From contig CANMDF010000001.1 of assembly GCA_947496605.1 (NCBI GenBank), positions 124,001 through 188,000 of the forward strand: 64,000 nucleotides of DNA, read 5' to 3'. Source of the stretch: an uncultured Paracoccaceae bacterium. Lineage in GTDB: Bacteria > Pseudomonadota > Alphaproteobacteria > Rhodobacterales > Rhodobacteraceae. The first letter of the stretch is position 1. The number at the start of each line of letters is the position of its first letter. The notes below the pieces were generated by a model. The model worked only from the letters and a program-made list of their open reading frames with translations, had not been told where the DNA came from and did no database searches. Below, piece by piece: positions 1 through 9,646 of the stretch. A program made the position numbers and the translations under genes.

Positions 1-239
1 GCACGTCGAAATACCAACATGTTTTGAAAAACGGTGCTCTTCTTGCTCATCAACCCTTCGCGTTGTTCGCAAGGCAGGGTGTCCGCGCGAAGGTACTCCC
101 AACCATCAGCGGCCAGTTCATTCATCGCTGTTTCCAGCGCATTGGCAAAGCGATCCTCGGACGTTTTTACGCCTTTGGCTTTCAGTCCACGCGCCGGCGC
201 AGGAACGACTTTGTATTCGTAGCTCATTACTTTACCCAT
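1..239 (-). CDS. DUF4177 domain protein, 3' part cut off by window edge
   Basis: The frame is open from ATG 239 to the window edge, so the C-terminus is missing. The visible protein begins MGKVMSYEYKVVPAPARG and continues with a tryptophan-containing segment (ELAADGWEYL), the pattern of the small DUF4177 family, which has no known function. A second in-frame ATG lies at 227 and could be the true start. The gene is 74 bases downstream of gatB on the same strand and is probably cotranscribed with it. No signal peptide or membrane segment is visible. Confidence 0.75.
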   Translation of the reverse strand, partial: MGKVMSYEYKVVPAPARGLKAKGVKTSEDRFANALETAMNELAADGWEYLRADTLPCEQREGLMSKKSTVFQNMLVFRR

Positions 240-313
240 TCTTCCACCCGCGCGGGTCTATCAAACCGGTGCGGGTGTGCCAATGCTTTCCACAAGAACG
301 TGTTGAAACTGCG

Positions 314-1825
314 TCAAAGACCCAATTTCGCGGAAACGATCTGGTTGACTGCCGCAGGATTGGCTTTGCCGCCCGTCGATTTCATCACCTGACCCACAAA
401 CCAACCAACCAGTTTGGGATTGGCTTTGGCCTTTTCCACCTGTGCGGGGTTGGCAGCGATGATTTCATCGACAGCCGTTTCAATCGCACCTGTATCTGTG
501 ACTTGCTTCATGCCTTCGGTTTCAACAATTTCAGCTGGATCGCGGCCTGTCGTATAGCTTATTTCGAAGACGTCTTTCGCGATCTTACCGTTAATGTCAC
601 CTGCTTTGATCAGCCCGATCAGCTCGCCCAATTGGCTGGCGGACACAGGGCTATCTTCAATGCTGTGATCTTCCTTTTTCAGGCGCCCAAACAGTTCATT
701 GATCACCCAGTTCGCGGCTAGTTTGCCATCACGGCCTTCAGCGACCTTTTCAAAGTATTCCGCATTCACAACTTCAGCGGTCAGCACAGACGCATCATAG
801 TCGGACAGTCCAAAGTCACTGATAAAGCGTGCTTTCTTTTGGTCCGGCAGCTCAGGCAAGGTCGCTTTGATGTCATCCACCCAAGACTGTTCGATTTCCA
901 ATGGCAGCAGGTCAGGATCAGGAAAGTAACGATAATCATGCGCTTCTTCCTTTGACCGCATCGAACGGGTCTCGTTCTTGTCGGGATCATAAAGACGGGT
1001 TTCCTGCACCACTTCTTGGCCATCCTCGATCAGCGCAATCTGGCGGCGGGCTTCATAATCAATGGCCATTTGAATGAACCGCATCGAGTTCATGTTCTTA
1101 ATCTCGCACCGTGTGCCCAACTCACCAAAGTCTTGGGTCGCTTGGTATTTCTCATACTGGCCTGGCTGGCAGACAGATACGTTCACATCTGCACGCAGGT
1201 TGCCGTTTTGCATGTTGCCGTCGCAGGTGCCCAAATAGCGCAGGATCTGTCGTAGCTTCAGCACATAGGCCGCTGCTTCCTCTGGTCCGCGAATATCAGG
1301 GCGGCTGACGATCTCCATCAGCGCGACTCCTGTGCGGTTCAGATCGACAAAAGACATCGTCGGGTCCATATCGTGAATGGATTTACCTGCATCCTGCTCA
1401 AGGTGGATGCGTTCGATCCGCACATTGCGTGCTTCGCCGTTACCCATCTCAACCAGGACTTCGCCTTCGCCCACAATCGGGTGGTAAAGCTGGGAAATCT
1501 GATAGCCCTGCGGCAGGTCAGGGTAAAAATAGTTTTTGCGGTCAAAAGCTGAAAACAGGTTAATCTCGGCGTTCAGGCCCAGCCCGGTTTTTACCGCCTG
1601 GGCGACGCAGCCTTCATTGATGACTGGCAGCATGCCCGGCATGCCGGAATCGACAAATGCGACGTTGCTATTCGGCTCGGCCCCGAACAGGGTCGATGCG
1701 CCAGAGAACAGTTTGGCACTGGTCGCGACCTGCGCGTGGACCTCTAGGCCGATCACCAGTTCCCAATCACTGGTCGCACCAGCAATGGTTTTAGGGACAG
1801 GTGCTGTATACTGGAGGTCGAGCAT
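314..1825 (-). CDS. gatB: Asp-tRNA(Asn)/Glu-tRNA(Gln) amidotransferase subunit B
   Basis: GatB is the tRNA-binding and kinase subunit of the GatCAB amidotransferase, which converts Glu-tRNA(Gln) and Asp-tRNA(Asn) to the correctly charged forms. The 503-residue protein has the family opening ([11 protein letters not shown]), the motif [10 protein letters not shown], the RxDVNVS region ([10 protein letters not shown]), the [10 protein letters not shown] segment and a C-terminal helical tail domain ending KSTGGKANP. Length is typical. A good ribosome site (AAGGAAG) lies 8 bases before ATG 1825. It lies 81 bases after pepN on the same strand. gatA and gatC are not in the window. Confidence 0.97.
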   Translation of the reverse strand: MLDLQYTAPVPKTIAGATSDWELVIGLEVHAQVATSAKLFSGASTLFGAEPNSNVAFVDSGMPGMLPVINEGCVAQAVKTGLGLNAEINLFSAFDRKNYFYPDLPQGYQISQLYHPIVGEGEVLVEMGNGEARNVRIERIHLEQDAGKSIHDMDPTMSFVDLNRTGVALMEIVSRPDIRGPEEAAAYVLKLRQILRYLGTCDGNMQNGNLRADVNVSVCQPGQYEKYQATQDFGELGTRCEIKNMNSMRFIQMAIDYEARRQIALIEDGQEVVQETRLYDPDKNETRSMRSKEEAHDYRYFPDPDLLPLEIEQSWVDDIKATLPELPDQKKARFISDFGLSDYDASVLTAEVVNAEYFEKVAEGRDGKLAANWVINELFGRLKKEDHSIEDSPVSASQLGELIGLIKAGDINGKIAKDVFEISYTTGRDPAEIVETEGMKQVTDTGAIETAVDEIIAANPAQVEKAKANPKLVGWFVGQVMKSTGGKANPAAVNQIVSAKLGL

Positions 1826-1906
1826 GGGGCGCTTCCTTTGACTGTGTTGGTGTTCGTTTAAAAGAAGGCGGGGGCAGCTTCAAGGGATCAAGCGCACAGT
1901 CATACA

Positions 1907-4459
1907 CTAGCCCAAGATCCGGGTGATCATTTCCGTGCTGTCGGGTGAAAGATCGGGCATTTGCGCGATGCGTGACAATGCCGCACGCATTTTGCGTTGC
2001 CGATCAGGATCATAGCGTTTCCATGTGTCGTATGACGATGCCATCCGCGCAGCAGTCTGCGGGTTCAGTGGATCAAGTTTGATCAGCCAATCGGCCAAAA
2101 GCGCATAGCTGTCACCACTCGGATGATGGAACCCTGCCGTGTTTGACCGCAACCCGCCAAAGACCGACCGGAACCGGTTCGGGTTCTTAAGGTCAAACGC
2201 GGGGTGTTCGGTCAGGCGTTGCGCGGTGGCGGCTGCGTCTTGAGGGGCGGCAAGACCGACCTGTAGGCCGAACCATTTGTCCATGACCAGACGGTCATGT
2301 TGCCATTGCGCCTCAAACGCCGCGAGCGCATCGGACCCTTTGGAAATCTGCAATAAGGCTCGCAATGCACCCAACTGCTGGGTCATGTTGTCGGCACTGT
2401 CGTATTGCTGCGCCGCTTGCTTGCCGCCATCCAGTTTGCTGATCAAAGCTAACACAGCATTTCCAAGCGCGCGTTTGCCCGCAGGCTCCGCATCAGGCGT
2501 ATAGGGGTCAGTGACCATCATATCGGCATAGATACGCGGCAAGGTATCTTGCAAGTGTTGTGCCATATGCAGTTTGAGCGTCTCATGCGCTTGATTGATC
2601 GCGGTCGGATCAGGGGTATGCCCTGCGTTGAATAACGCCAGTGCGGTATCTTCTTCGCTGGGCAGGCGCATGACCAAGGCGCGGAACGCTGGATCAAGCG
2701 TGTCGTCGCGCAGAACGGCAGCCAACCCATCTAGGAAAGCCGTATCTGGCGTTGCATCGTCTTGCACCATGCGTACCAATACGTCTTGGGCAAGGGTGCG
2801 CCCCGCGTCCCATCTGTTGAATGGGTCGGTGTCATGAGCCAACAAGAACGCGCGTTCGGCCATAGATATGTCGTGCGTTACGATCACAGGGGCTGAAAAA
2901 TTGCGTAGGATGGAAGGGATCGGCTTGGCGGACAACCCTTCAAAGGTAAAGGTCTGTGTTGCCTTGGTCATTTCTAAGACTGTTGTCGGAACAACCTCTG
3001 CACTGCTTTCATCTAGCAAACCCACGGCGATTGGCAGCACCAATGGGTCTTTGACCTCCTGACCGGGCGTTGCGGGCGTATCCTGCTGCAAATGCAGGCT
3101 GTAGGTGCTATTTTCGAAACTATCCGTCACGGTCAAACGTGGGGTGCCTGCCTGACTGTACCATTTTGCAAATTGGGTCAGGTCACGCCCTGTGGTGTCT
3201 TCAAATACTTGCAACCAATCCTCAATCGTGGCCGCATCGCCATCGTGCCGGTCAAAATAAAGGTCGAGCGCTTTGGCATAGGCCGCATCACCCACCAAAA
3301 GCTTGAGCATACCAATGACCTCAGCGCCTTTTTCATAGACCGTGGCGGTGTAAAAATTGTTTATCTCGACAAAGCTGGCAGGCCGCACAGGGTGGGCCAG
3401 CGGCCCGTTGTCTTCGCGGAATTGATAGGCGCGCAGGACCATCGCATCGTCGATCCGTTTCACCGCATGGCTGCGCATATCACCAGTGAACTGCTGGTCG
3501 CGAAAGACGGTTAGCCCCTCTTTGAGGCACAGCTGAAACCAATCGCGGCAGGTAATCCGGTTGCCCGTCCAATTGTGGAAGTATTCATGCGCGATGATTG
3601 CTTCAATCCGTTCGAAATCGGCATCAGTGGCCGTTTCAGGGGACGCAAGCACCGCAGAAGCGTTAAAGATATTCAGCCCCTTATTCTCCATTGCGCCTGC
3701 GTTGAAATCATCGACGGCCACTATGTTAAACAAATCAAGGTCGTATTCACGGCCATACACCTGTTCGTCCCACGTCATTGATTTCTTAAGCGCCTCCATA
3801 CCGAAGGCGCATTTCGCCTCATCCCCGCCCGGACGCACCCAGATATTCAGGTCAACCTTGCGGTCAGAGCGGGTGATGAAGGTATCGGAATGTGCAACCA
3901 AATCGCCAGCGACCAGTGCAAAGAGATAAGAAGGCTTGGGCCAGGGGTCATGCCATTCCGCCCAGCCATCGCCAGCGTCTGTCGGATTGCCATTGGACAA
4001 CATGATCGGCAAATCGCCCTCGATCCGCACGGTAAAGACAGACATCACATCAGGGCGGTCAGGGTAGAAGGTGATCTTGCGAAACCCTTCGGCCTCACAC
4101 TGCGTGCAATACATGCCGTTCGACATATAAAGCCCTTCAAGGGACGTGTTTGCGGAAGGATCTATCTCAACCTCTGCCTCCCAAATAAACGCGTCTTTGG
4201 GTGGTGTTGCAGTTAGAATACCGCCGCTTTGATGCGGTTTCCAGTCTTGCCCGTCGATGCTGGCCCTGATCAGGGTCATGTCTTCGCCATACAGCTCAAA
4301 ACGCCCGTCAGGCGCGTCGGGATTCTTACGAAACGCGATGCGCGAGATCACCCGCGTCTTTGTAGGATGCAGGCGAAACGTCAGGTGCACACTGTCGATC
4401 AAATATGCAGGCGGTGTGTAATCGGATAGGTAGATCGTTTGGGGTGCTGCATCTTTCAT
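1907..4459 (-). CDS. pepN: Aminopeptidase N (M1 family zinc metallopeptidase)
   Basis: The 850-residue protein is a cytoplasmic M1 aminopeptidase that removes N-terminal residues from peptides. The substrate-binding motif GAMENKGLN and the zinc site HEYFHNWTGNR (HExxH followed by the third ligand Glu in LKEGLTVFRD) are intact. The C-terminal half is the long helical domain of the bacterial PepN subgroup (DUF3458-type). The start at 4459 is supported by AAGGAT about 7 bases upstream. It precedes gatB on the same strand. Nothing suggests decay. Confidence 0.97.
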   Translation of the reverse strand: MKDAAPQTIYLSDYTPPAYLIDSVHLTFRLHPTKTRVISRIAFRKNPDAPDGRFELYGEDMTLIRASIDGQDWKPHQSGGILTATPPKDAFIWEAEVEIDPSANTSLEGLYMSNGMYCTQCEAEGFRKITFYPDRPDVMSVFTVRIEGDLPIMLSNGNPTDAGDGWAEWHDPWPKPSYLFALVAGDLVAHSDTFITRSDRKVDLNIWVRPGGDEAKCAFGMEALKKSMTWDEQVYGREYDLDLFNIVAVDDFNAGAMENKGLNIFNASAVLASPETATDADFERIEAIIAHEYFHNWTGNRITCRDWFQLCLKEGLTVFRDQQFTGDMRSHAVKRIDDAMVLRAYQFREDNGPLAHPVRPASFVEINNFYTATVYEKGAEVIGMLKLLVGDAAYAKALDLYFDRHDGDAATIEDWLQVFEDTTGRDLTQFAKWYSQAGTPRLTVTDSFENSTYSLHLQQDTPATPGQEVKDPLVLPIAVGLLDESSAEVVPTTVLEMTKATQTFTFEGLSAKPIPSILRNFSAPVIVTHDISMAERAFLLAHDTDPFNRWDAGRTLAQDVLVRMVQDDATPDTAFLDGLAAVLRDDTLDPAFRALVMRLPSEEDTALALFNAGHTPDPTAINQAHETLKLHMAQHLQDTLPRIYADMMVTDPYTPDAEPAGKRALGNAVLALISKLDGGKQAAQQYDSADNMTQQLGALRALLQISKGSDALAAFEAQWQHDRLVMDKWFGLQVGLAAPQDAAATAQRLTEHPAFDLKNPNRFRSVFGGLRSNTAGFHHPSGDSYALLADWLIKLDPLNPQTAARMASSYDTWKRYDPDRQRKMRAALSRIAQMPDLSPDSTEMITRILG

Positions 4460-4561
4460 CGTGTCATCCTTGTGAGGTTCCGATCAAGGTAGGGCGCTGT
4501 ACCGTGATGCGCCACTGAGAACTGCATTGAAATTTAGGGCGTACGCGATATTTGCTATTGC

Positions 4562-4717
4562 ATGCCTAAAATGCGTCGCAAAGCAGATCTGCCCCAGAAA
4601 ACATGCGCCACATGTGGTCGCCCGTTTGCATGGCGCAAAAAATGGGCCAAGGTTTGGGACGAGGTGCGTTATTGTTCGGACCGTTGTAAATCGACGCGTA
4701 AATCTGCCGGGGATTGA
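4562..4717 (+). CDS. Small DUF2256-type zinc-ribbon protein (51 aa)
   Basis: A complete 51-codon frame from ATG 4562 to TGA 4717. The product is basic and has four cysteines in two CxxC-like pairs: KTCATCGRPFAW and RYCSDRCKS, the signature of the DUF2256 family. These are small predicted zinc-binding proteins of unknown function. In other genomes they are often found near photolyase/cryptochrome genes; here a photolyase-like gene lies about 4 kb downstream at 8380-9543. It reads divergently from pepN. The four-Cys pattern makes a chance frame unlikely. Confidence 0.8.
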   Translation: MPKMRRKADLPQKTCATCGRPFAWRKKWAKVWDEVRYCSDRCKSTRKSAGD

Positions 4718-4833
4718 CAGCGGACCCACAAAAACACCTGAACCTGAGTTGCCTATCGGAAACTTTCACACTACCTCCCTTGCCACGCGGTTTTGTGTGC
4801 CGCTGTATGCAAAGCAATTGATAGGGAGTTGTC

Positions 4834-6981
4834 ATGACAGATCGTATTGAAAAGCATGGCCTGAAGGTCGCAACCGAACTGGCTACGTTCATTGATACCA
4901 GCGCACTTGATGGCACAGGCATCAGCAGCGATGCGTTCTGGAAAGGTTTCGCCGATCTTGTCGCACAAATGACACCCCGCAATCGCGCGGCTTTGGCCAA
5001 GCGTGAACATATTCAGGCACAAGTAGATGCCTGGCATGTGGAACGGCGCGGGCAAGCGCTTGATCGCACAGCCTATGAGGCGTTCCTGCACGAGATCGGT
5101 TATCTGGTCCCTGAAGGCGTCGAATTTGCGATTGAGACCACGAATGTTGACCCTGAAATTGCGACAATTCCCGGCCCACAACTCGTCGTGCCGATCACCA
5201 ACGCCCGTTTTGCATTGAACGCCGCCAACGCCCGTTGGGGCAGCCTTTATGATGCGTTCTATGGCACGGACGCGATGGGCGAATTGCCCCCTAAGGGTGG
5301 CTATGATCGCGGCCACGGGTCCCGTGTTGTGGCACGTGCACGCGTATTTTTGGACGAGGCTTTCCCGATTCAAGGGACAAGCCATGCAGATGTGTCGCGT
5401 TACTGCGTCCGCGATGGTGCCTTGATGATTGACGATAACCCGCTCCGGCAGCCTGAGAAATTTGTAGGCTATCGCGGCAATCCCAAAGCGCCCGATGCCG
5501 TCTTGCTGCGCAACAATGGACTGCATGTGGAATTGGTCTTTGACCGTGCGCACCCCATTGGTAGCCGTGATCAGGCGTTGTTGGCTGATGTGCGTTTGGA
5601 GAGCGCCGTTTCCGCGATTATGGACTGCGAAGACAGCGTGGCTTGTGTCGATGCCGAGGATAAGGTTGAGGCCTACACCAACTGGCTTGGCCTGATGAAA
5701 GGCGACTTGGCAGCGGAGTTCCAAAAGGGTGGAGAGACGATGACCCGTCGTTTGGCCGACGATCAGGTCTATACGTCAGCAGATGGCAGCGACATGACCG
5801 TCAAAGGCCGTGCGCTGCTGTGGATCCGCAATGTGGGTCACCTGATGACGAATCCTGCGATTCTTGATGCAAATGGCGACGAAGTGTTCGAAGGCCTGAT
5901 GGACGCAATGATCACTGTGATGATCGCAAAGCATGATTTGCAGCGTGATGGCGGGAACTCGGCCCTTGGGTCTGTCTATGTCGTAAAGCCCAAGATGCAT
6001 GGCCCCGATGAGGTTGCGCTGACCGACGACATCTTTGGCATGGTCGAAGATGCGCTGGGCTTGCCGCGTCACACGGTCAAGATCGGGATCATGGACGAAG
6101 AACGCCGCACGACTGTCAACCTCAAGGAATGTATCCGTGCGGCGAAATCGCGGGTGGCGTTTATCAACACCGGCTTCTTGGACCGCACAGGTGATGAAAT
6201 CCACACCTCAATGGAGGCAGGGCCTTTTAGTCGTAAAGACTTTATCAAGCGCAAACAATGGATTGGCGCTTATGAAGACCAGAATGTGGATATAGGCTTA
6301 GAGTGTGGTTTTTCTGGCAAAGCCCAGATCGGCAAAGGCATGTGGGCGATGCCGGATATGATGGCGGCGATGTTGGAACAAAAGATCGGTCATCCCCAAT
6401 CAGGTGCGAACTGCGCTTGGGTGCCAAGCCCGACCGCAGCCACATTGCATGCGCTGCATTACCACAAAGTGGATGTGATGGCCGTTCAAGCCAAGCTGTT
6501 GAAGGGCGGACGACGTGCCTATGTATCCTCGATCTTGGACATCCCATTGGCGCAATATCAACGCTGGACGGACGCTCAGAAAATCAAAGAGGTCGAAAAC
6601 AACGCCCAAGGCATCCTTGGCTATGTTGTGCGTTGGATCGACCAAGGTGTGGGCTGCTCAAAGGTCCCAGACATCAATGACGTGGGCCTGATGGAAGACC
6701 GCGCCACTTGCCGGATATCCAGCCAAGCATTGGCCAACTGGCTGCACCACGAAATCGTCAGCGAAGACCAAGTCATGGACGCGATGCGCAAAATGGCCGC
6801 TGTTGTGGATGGTCAAAACGCAAATGATCCGTCTTACCGGCCCATGGCGCCGGAATTTACGGGCATTGCGTTTCAAGCGGCATGCGATCTGGTCTTTAAA
6901 GGCCGCATTCAGCCGTCTGGCTATACCGAACCCGTCCTGCATCAGCGCCGTTTAGAGCTAAAGGCGCAGCGCAATCACTAG
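4834..6981 (+). CDS. glcB: Malate synthase G
   Basis: Condenses glyoxylate with acetyl-CoA to give malate, completing the glyoxylate shunt or glycolate use. At 715 residues it has the length of the large monomeric isoform G rather than the ~530-residue isoform A. Visible signatures include the central [15 protein letters not shown] segment, [18 protein letters not shown] and the C-terminal [21 protein letters not shown] region with conserved catalytic-barrel residues. The gene is followed after 20 bases by a GlcG/HbpS-type protein, as in glycolate operons. No glycolate oxidase genes are in the window. Confidence 0.97.
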   Translation: MTDRIEKHGLKVATELATFIDTSALDGTGISSDAFWKGFADLVAQMTPRNRAALAKREHIQAQVDAWHVERRGQALDRTAYEAFLHEIGYLVPEGVEFAIETTNVDPEIATIPGPQLVVPITNARFALNAANARWGSLYDAFYGTDAMGELPPKGGYDRGHGSRVVARARVFLDEAFPIQGTSHADVSRYCVRDGALMIDDNPLRQPEKFVGYRGNPKAPDAVLLRNNGLHVELVFDRAHPIGSRDQALLADVRLESAVSAIMDCEDSVACVDAEDKVEAYTNWLGLMKGDLAAEFQKGGETMTRRLADDQVYTSADGSDMTVKGRALLWIRNVGHLMTNPAILDANGDEVFEGLMDAMITVMIAKHDLQRDGGNSALGSVYVVKPKMHGPDEVALTDDIFGMVEDALGLPRHTVKIGIMDEERRTTVNLKECIRAAKSRVAFINTGFLDRTGDEIHTSMEAGPFSRKDFIKRKQWIGAYEDQNVDIGLECGFSGKAQIGKGMWAMPDMMAAMLEQKIGHPQSGANCAWVPSPTAATLHALHYHKVDVMAVQAKLLKGGRRAYVSSILDIPLAQYQRWTDAQKIKEVENNAQGILGYVVRWIDQGVGCSKVPDINDVGLMEDRATCRISSQALANWLHHEIVSEDQVMDAMRKMAAVVDGQNANDPSYRPMAPEFTGIAFQAACDLVFKGRIQPSGYTEPVLHQRRLELKAQRNH

Positions 6982-7001
6982 TTTTAAAAGGGAGATGAAC
7001 T

Positions 7002-7430
7002 ATGGCTGAAATCTCAGCAAACAAAGCCCGCACGATTATCCGCAAAACGCTCGCGAAGGGCGATGAGATGGGGTTTAAACCATTGTCCGTGGTGATCCTT
7101 GACGCGGGCGGGCACGTCAAAGCGTTTGAGCGGTCCGACGGTGCAGCGCCCGGGCGGTTCGGGATCGCGCATGGTAAAGCCTACGGCTCAATCATGTTGG
7201 GCATGGCGGGCACAGCACAAATGGCACGCGCAGAGCAACAAGCGTATTTTATGGCGGCAGTGAATGGTGTCTACGGTGGTCAGGTGGTTCCCGTGCCGGG
7301 TGGCGTCTTGGTCCATGACAAGCGCGGCAATGTGATTGGTGCCGTTGGCGTGACCGGCGATACATCCGACAATGACGTCATTGCAGCAATGGCCGGGATT
7401 GAGGCTGCCGGATTGACCGGCGAAGCCTAA
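7002..7430 (+). CDS. GlcG/HbpS-type heme-binding-like protein
   Basis: A 142-residue protein of the GlcG/HbpS (DUF336) family. It has the typical LSVVILDAGGHVKAFERSDGA segment (quoted here in part as ILDAGGHVKAFERSD), the central SIMLGMAG helix, and the C-terminal GNVIGAVGVTGDTSDNDV loop. Family members are linked to glycolate metabolism or to heme and oxidative sensing, but the molecular role is unsettled. It follows glcB after 20 bases with a strong ribosome site (AAAGGGAGA), so the two are very probably one transcript ending at the hairpin at 7439. Confidence 0.85.
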   Translation: MAEISANKARTIIRKTLAKGDEMGFKPLSVVILDAGGHVKAFERSDGAAPGRFGIAHGKAYGSIMLGMAGTAQMARAEQQAYFMAAVNGVYGGQVVPVPGGVLVHDKRGNVIGAVGVTGDTSDNDVIAAMAGIEAAGLTGEA

Positions 7431-7438
7431 AGAAACGA

Positions 7439-7476
7439 TGCACATGTCGCCTAATATTGCGGCATGTGCACTTTTA
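7439..7476 (+). terminator. Rho-independent terminator of the glcB unit
   Basis: A 12-base stem (TGCACATGTCGC at 7439-7450 and GCGGCATGTGCA at 7459-7470, one G-U pair) with an 8-base loop is followed by CTTTTATC. It begins 8 bases after the stop of the GlcG-type gene, so it is well placed to end that transcript before the next gene at 7557. Confidence 0.75.
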
Positions 7477-7556
7477 TCATCGGGGCTGTGCGGGCTTGTG
7501 CCTTTTAAACACCCACGTTGGGCGCTAATTAAGGTGAAACCGTGAAAGGATCACTG

Positions 7557-8324
7557 ATGGCGCGTCCAGTTGTTGGCATTATCTCAAACTCGCATCTGAT
7601 CAACGACGAATACCTCGTCCAAGCCGCTGGTGCGATGAACGTGCAGGCGCTTTCCGATGTGTCAGGCGTCGCCCCACTGATTATCCCCGCCAATCCCGAC
7701 ATCCACAGTGTGGCTGAACTGATGGCGATCTGTGATGGCTTCTTTTTCCCCGGCGGGCGGCCCAATGTGCACCCAGAAGAATACGGCGAAGAAGAAACTG
7801 ACGCACATGGCACGTTCGAGCGTGATCGCGACCGTATCACATTGCCTTTAATCCGTGCATGTGTTGCGCATGGTCAACCTGTGATGGGTGTCTGCCTTGG
7901 ATTTCAGGAACTGAATGTCGCAATGGGTGGAACGCTTTATCCAGAAATCCGTGATCTGCCGGGGCGCGATAACCACCGCATGCCGCCTAATGGCACGTTG
8001 GAAGAGAAATTTGAACTGCGCCATGAGGTGACACTGACCGAAGGTGGTCCATTCCACCGTCTGTTTGGCAATCATAAGGTGATGACGAATACGCTGCATG
8101 GACAGGGGATCAAACAACCTGGTCCGCGGATTGTTATCGATGGCCACGCACCAGATGGTACACCCGAAGCAATATACGTCAAAGATGCGCCTGGGTTTAC
8201 GATGTCTGTGCAATGGCACCCAGAGTGGAATGCGGGTGCAGACCCTGTCTCACGTCCCTTGTTTCAGGCATTTGGCGATGCGTGCCGTCTATGGTCAGCT
8301 GGCGGTCTGCGCGCGGTCGGCTGA
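7557..8324 (+). CDS. Gamma-glutamyl-gamma-aminobutyrate hydrolase family protein (class I GATase, peptidase C26)
   Basis: A 255-residue class I glutamine-amidotransferase-like hydrolase. The nucleophile elbow is GVCLGFQELN and the His-Glu pair is WHPEW, both intact, giving the Cys-His-Glu triad of the PuuD/peptidase C26 family, which splits gamma-glutamyl-GABA in putrescine breakdown. The ATG at 7557 is chosen over an in-frame GTG at 7542 because AAAGGA sits 6 bases upstream of it. It stands alone between a terminator and a convergent gene. The true substrate cannot be told from sequence. Confidence 0.87.
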   Translation: MARPVVGIISNSHLINDEYLVQAAGAMNVQALSDVSGVAPLIIPANPDIHSVAELMAICDGFFFPGGRPNVHPEEYGEEETDAHGTFERDRDRITLPLIRACVAHGQPVMGVCLGFQELNVAMGGTLYPEIRDLPGRDNHRMPPNGTLEEKFELRHEVTLTEGGPFHRLFGNHKVMTNTLHGQGIKQPGPRIVIDGHAPDGTPEAIYVKDAPGFTMSVQWHPEWNAGADPVSRPLFQAFGDACRLWSAGGLRAVG

Positions 8325-8379
8325 AAATACGCGGCGATTAGGTTACGTCTGAGCGTCCTGACTAATTCACAGTCGGTTG

Positions 8380-9543
8380 CTAGATAGACTTAGGGTTTCG
8401 TAATTCCCCTAATAGCTGTGGTATTTTGTCTTTGAAGCGAAAGAACCCATGTGTGGCATGGGGCCATGCAGAGGCATCGTAAGGGCGGATAAGCTGTATC
8501 AGCTTTGCATCGCGCAGCGCATCACGCGCCGGGCCGGTAGGTAAGTATGGCGTGACAACCTGCTCAATATCGTGCGTTCGCATCCAATCGCGCAGCGTAT
8601 CCGAGGTGACCTTTGTCACCGTCCCCAAGCGCTCCCCAAACCGTGCCGCACTGTCGTCTAGCCCATCACTAATGAAATTGGCGACCAAAGGGCTGACGGC
8701 CAAAGGGCTGCGCGCAGTCGTTGTTTGAATAATGGCAGTTGCGACGGGTTTGGTTTGTTTAAGAACCCAGCCCGGCGACATATCTTCTTCCGTGATCAAA
8801 ACGCCGGTGCGCAGGTTTGGGTCGATGTTGTCCGAAATCGGTACCGGGCTACGCGCAGGATGTGGGGTGCCTTCCAGTGGTGCGGCAAATGTCGCCAGCC
8901 CTGTTGGGCGAAATCGCCCTTCGGTGTATTTTTCAATATTGTCAGGGCGGGCAAGGTAGGTTTTGCCAATGGTCTGCAATCCACCCACCCAACGCCATGA
9001 CAGCGTATTGGATGCAGGGTCGCCATCCAACAGATGCCGCATGAAAAAATCAGCCCCCAAGGTCCATGGCAGGCGTAAAGTGAATATCCAGATCGACGCA
9101 AACCACATCCTTGCGTGATTGTGCAGATAACCGGTTTCGGCCAATTGTTTGGCCCAGTGATCAAAGCAATCAATGCCAGTTTCGCCCTTGCAAGCGGCTT
9201 CCCATTCTTGCCGCAGCCCGCTTTGCGTTTGCACACGGTTCAAAGCGGCTTGTAAATCGGCGCGGTATGCAGCCCAAACACCCGGGCGCATTTCCAACCA
9301 ACCTTTCCAATAGGTCCGCCAATAAACCTCTTGAATGAACTTTTCTGCGGCTTGGGGGCTGTGACGGGCAAGTGTGGCCTTCAGCACGTCTGCTTCGGTG
9401 ATGATCCGGTGGCGGATATAGGGCGATAATGCTGACACATGTGCCACATCATCGTAGTTGCGTTTGCGGGCATAGGTGCTGCCAGCGTCTGGGACAAAGT
9501 CGTTCAGGCGTGAAAGCCCCGCGGTATAAGTAGCATCAAACAT
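8380..9543 (-). CDS. Photolyase/cryptochrome-related FAD-binding protein
   Basis: A 387-residue protein whose first ~240 residues match the FAD-binding helical domain of DNA photolyases and cryptochromes: LSPYIRHRIITEADV, QEVYWRTYWKGW, the HNHARMWFAS segment and ASNTLSWRWVGG. The usual N-terminal alpha/beta antenna domain is absent. The final ~140 residues (from about LAVSPLVANF) end in PYDASAWPHATHGFFRFK, which looks like part of an alpha/beta photolyase domain placed after, not before, the FAD domain. Function (DNA repair or light sensing) is open. It stands alone, converging with the C26 hydrolase gene. Confidence 0.8.
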   Translation of the reverse strand: MFDATYTAGLSRLNDFVPDAGSTYARKRNYDDVAHVSALSPYIRHRIITEADVLKATLARHSPQAAEKFIQEVYWRTYWKGWLEMRPGVWAAYRADLQAALNRVQTQSGLRQEWEAACKGETGIDCFDHWAKQLAETGYLHNHARMWFASIWIFTLRLPWTLGADFFMRHLLDGDPASNTLSWRWVGGLQTIGKTYLARPDNIEKYTEGRFRPTGLATFAAPLEGTPHPARSPVPISDNIDPNLRTGVLITEEDMSPGWVLKQTKPVATAIIQTTTARSPLAVSPLVANFISDGLDDSAARFGERLGTVTKVTSDTLRDWMRTHDIEQVVTPYLPTGPARDALRDAKLIQLIRPYDASAWPHATHGFFRFKDKIPQLLGELRNPKSI

Positions 9544-9646
9544 AGGCCGGACCTAACCCGTTCACCTGTGCTTTCAAGCGACACCGCTATGCAAATCTAG
9601 ACCCCGCGTTCTTGACACTGGCGGGTGGTCAGGACAACGCTACGCC

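Noticed and set aside
4771-5724. 317-codon reverse-strand open frame over glcB
   Set aside because: It lies entirely antisense to the conserved malate synthase gene, has no recognisable domain, and its composition follows the codon structure of glcB.
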